Source of the DNA: Arthrobacter endolithicus
GTDB taxonomy: Bacteria > Actinomycetota > Actinomycetes > Actinomycetales > Micrococcaceae
Direction: 5' to 3'
Assembly (NCBI RefSeq): GCF_026627425.1
Contig: NZ_JAPNLH010000008.1
Location: 111,552 to 175,551, forward strand
Length of the DNA: 64,000 nt
The notes under the pieces are model-generated. The model was given only the letters and a program-made list of their open reading frames with translations, was not told the origin of the DNA and ran no database searches. This document shows positions 63,880 through 64,000 of the stretch, one piece after another. The translations under genes and the position numbers were made by a program. How positions within the stretch are numbered: the stretch's first letter is position 1; every line of letters starts with the position of its first letter.

Positions 63880-63954
63880 TGCCTCATGTCAATATGCTCG
63901 CCAAATGATTCCTGCGTGCCTCATCTAATGTGCTCGCGAAAGTGTCATGCTGCG
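63880..63954. repeat. Adjacent imperfect direct repeats near window end
   Basis: 63880-63916 and 63917-63954 are imperfect copies of about 37 bases that both begin TGCCTCAT, contain TGCTCGC and end CTGCG. They abut without a gap. They could be terminal or subterminal repeats of a mobile element whose body lies beyond the right edge, or a binding array. No reading frame is supported across them. Confidence 0.45.
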
Positions 63955-64000
63955 TGGGGTGCTTGGGAGTAGGTCTTGGCTGCGGCGAGCCGGATGAGTT

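Overview
The window is high-GC actinobacterial DNA. It fits a member of the Micrococcaceae close to Arthrobacter, judged from gene order and protein character; no database search was possible. It covers the chromosomal replication origin. The core order pcnA - NUDIX - murJ - pseudokinase - trxB - trxA - parB - parA - rsmG - jag - yidC - yidD - rnpA - rpmH - dnaA - oriC - dnaN - gnd - recF - dciA - gyrB - gyrA - DUF3566 - tRNA-Ile - tRNA-Ala is the standard actinobacterial origin neighbourhood.

Layout. 1-5.3 kb: a truncated MATE transporter, dnaB, an L7/L12-C-like membrane protein, a frameshifted DUF1801 gene and the rpsF-ssb-rpsR-rplI operon. 5.4-30.3 kb is accessory: a DHA2 drug transporter; a decayed secreted-protein gene; a DUF1345 protein; an M18 aminopeptidase; two separate two-component systems, each beside an ABC exporter; an MFS transporter; an ABC-F protein; a proline-repeat NlpC/P60 hydrolase; a DUF5819-HTTM pair resembling SdpA/SdpB; and an overlapping set with a polytopic (GT87-like) protein, a FemAB-type transferase and a phytoene-desaturase-like oxidoreductase. 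30.4-38.2 kb: phosphatase, CCA transferase, NUDIX, MurJ, its pseudokinase partner and the thioredoxin pair. 38.2-40.4 kb has no intact gene; it holds an IS30 transposase relic and four parS sites. 40.4-52.2 kb is the partition and origin block. 52.5-58.4 kb holds gyrase and two tRNAs. 58.4-63.5 kb holds a DMT transporter, a GT2 enzyme, a helical-repeat membrane protein, cyclophilin, rhomboid protease and a flavin reductase.

How it works together. DnaA (46.4 kb) acts on box clusters flanking dnaA. DciA and DnaB supply helicase loading and unwinding, DnaN the clamp, SSB the single-strand cover, RecF repair, and gyrase supercoiling. ParA/ParB act on five parS sites to segregate the origin. YidC, YidD, Jag, RnpA and L34 form the usual leftward operon.

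Most notable beyond the expected genes: two DnaA-box clusters far from oriC (about 1.85-2.01 kb and 63.53-63.74 kb); a gene-free parS field with an IS30 fossil; a 27-bp perfect inverted repeat at 19.46 kb; the DUF5819-HTTM pair; a large-loop RNA structure before gyrB; a Met at the quinolone-pocket Ser83-equivalent position of GyrA; and two decayed genes.
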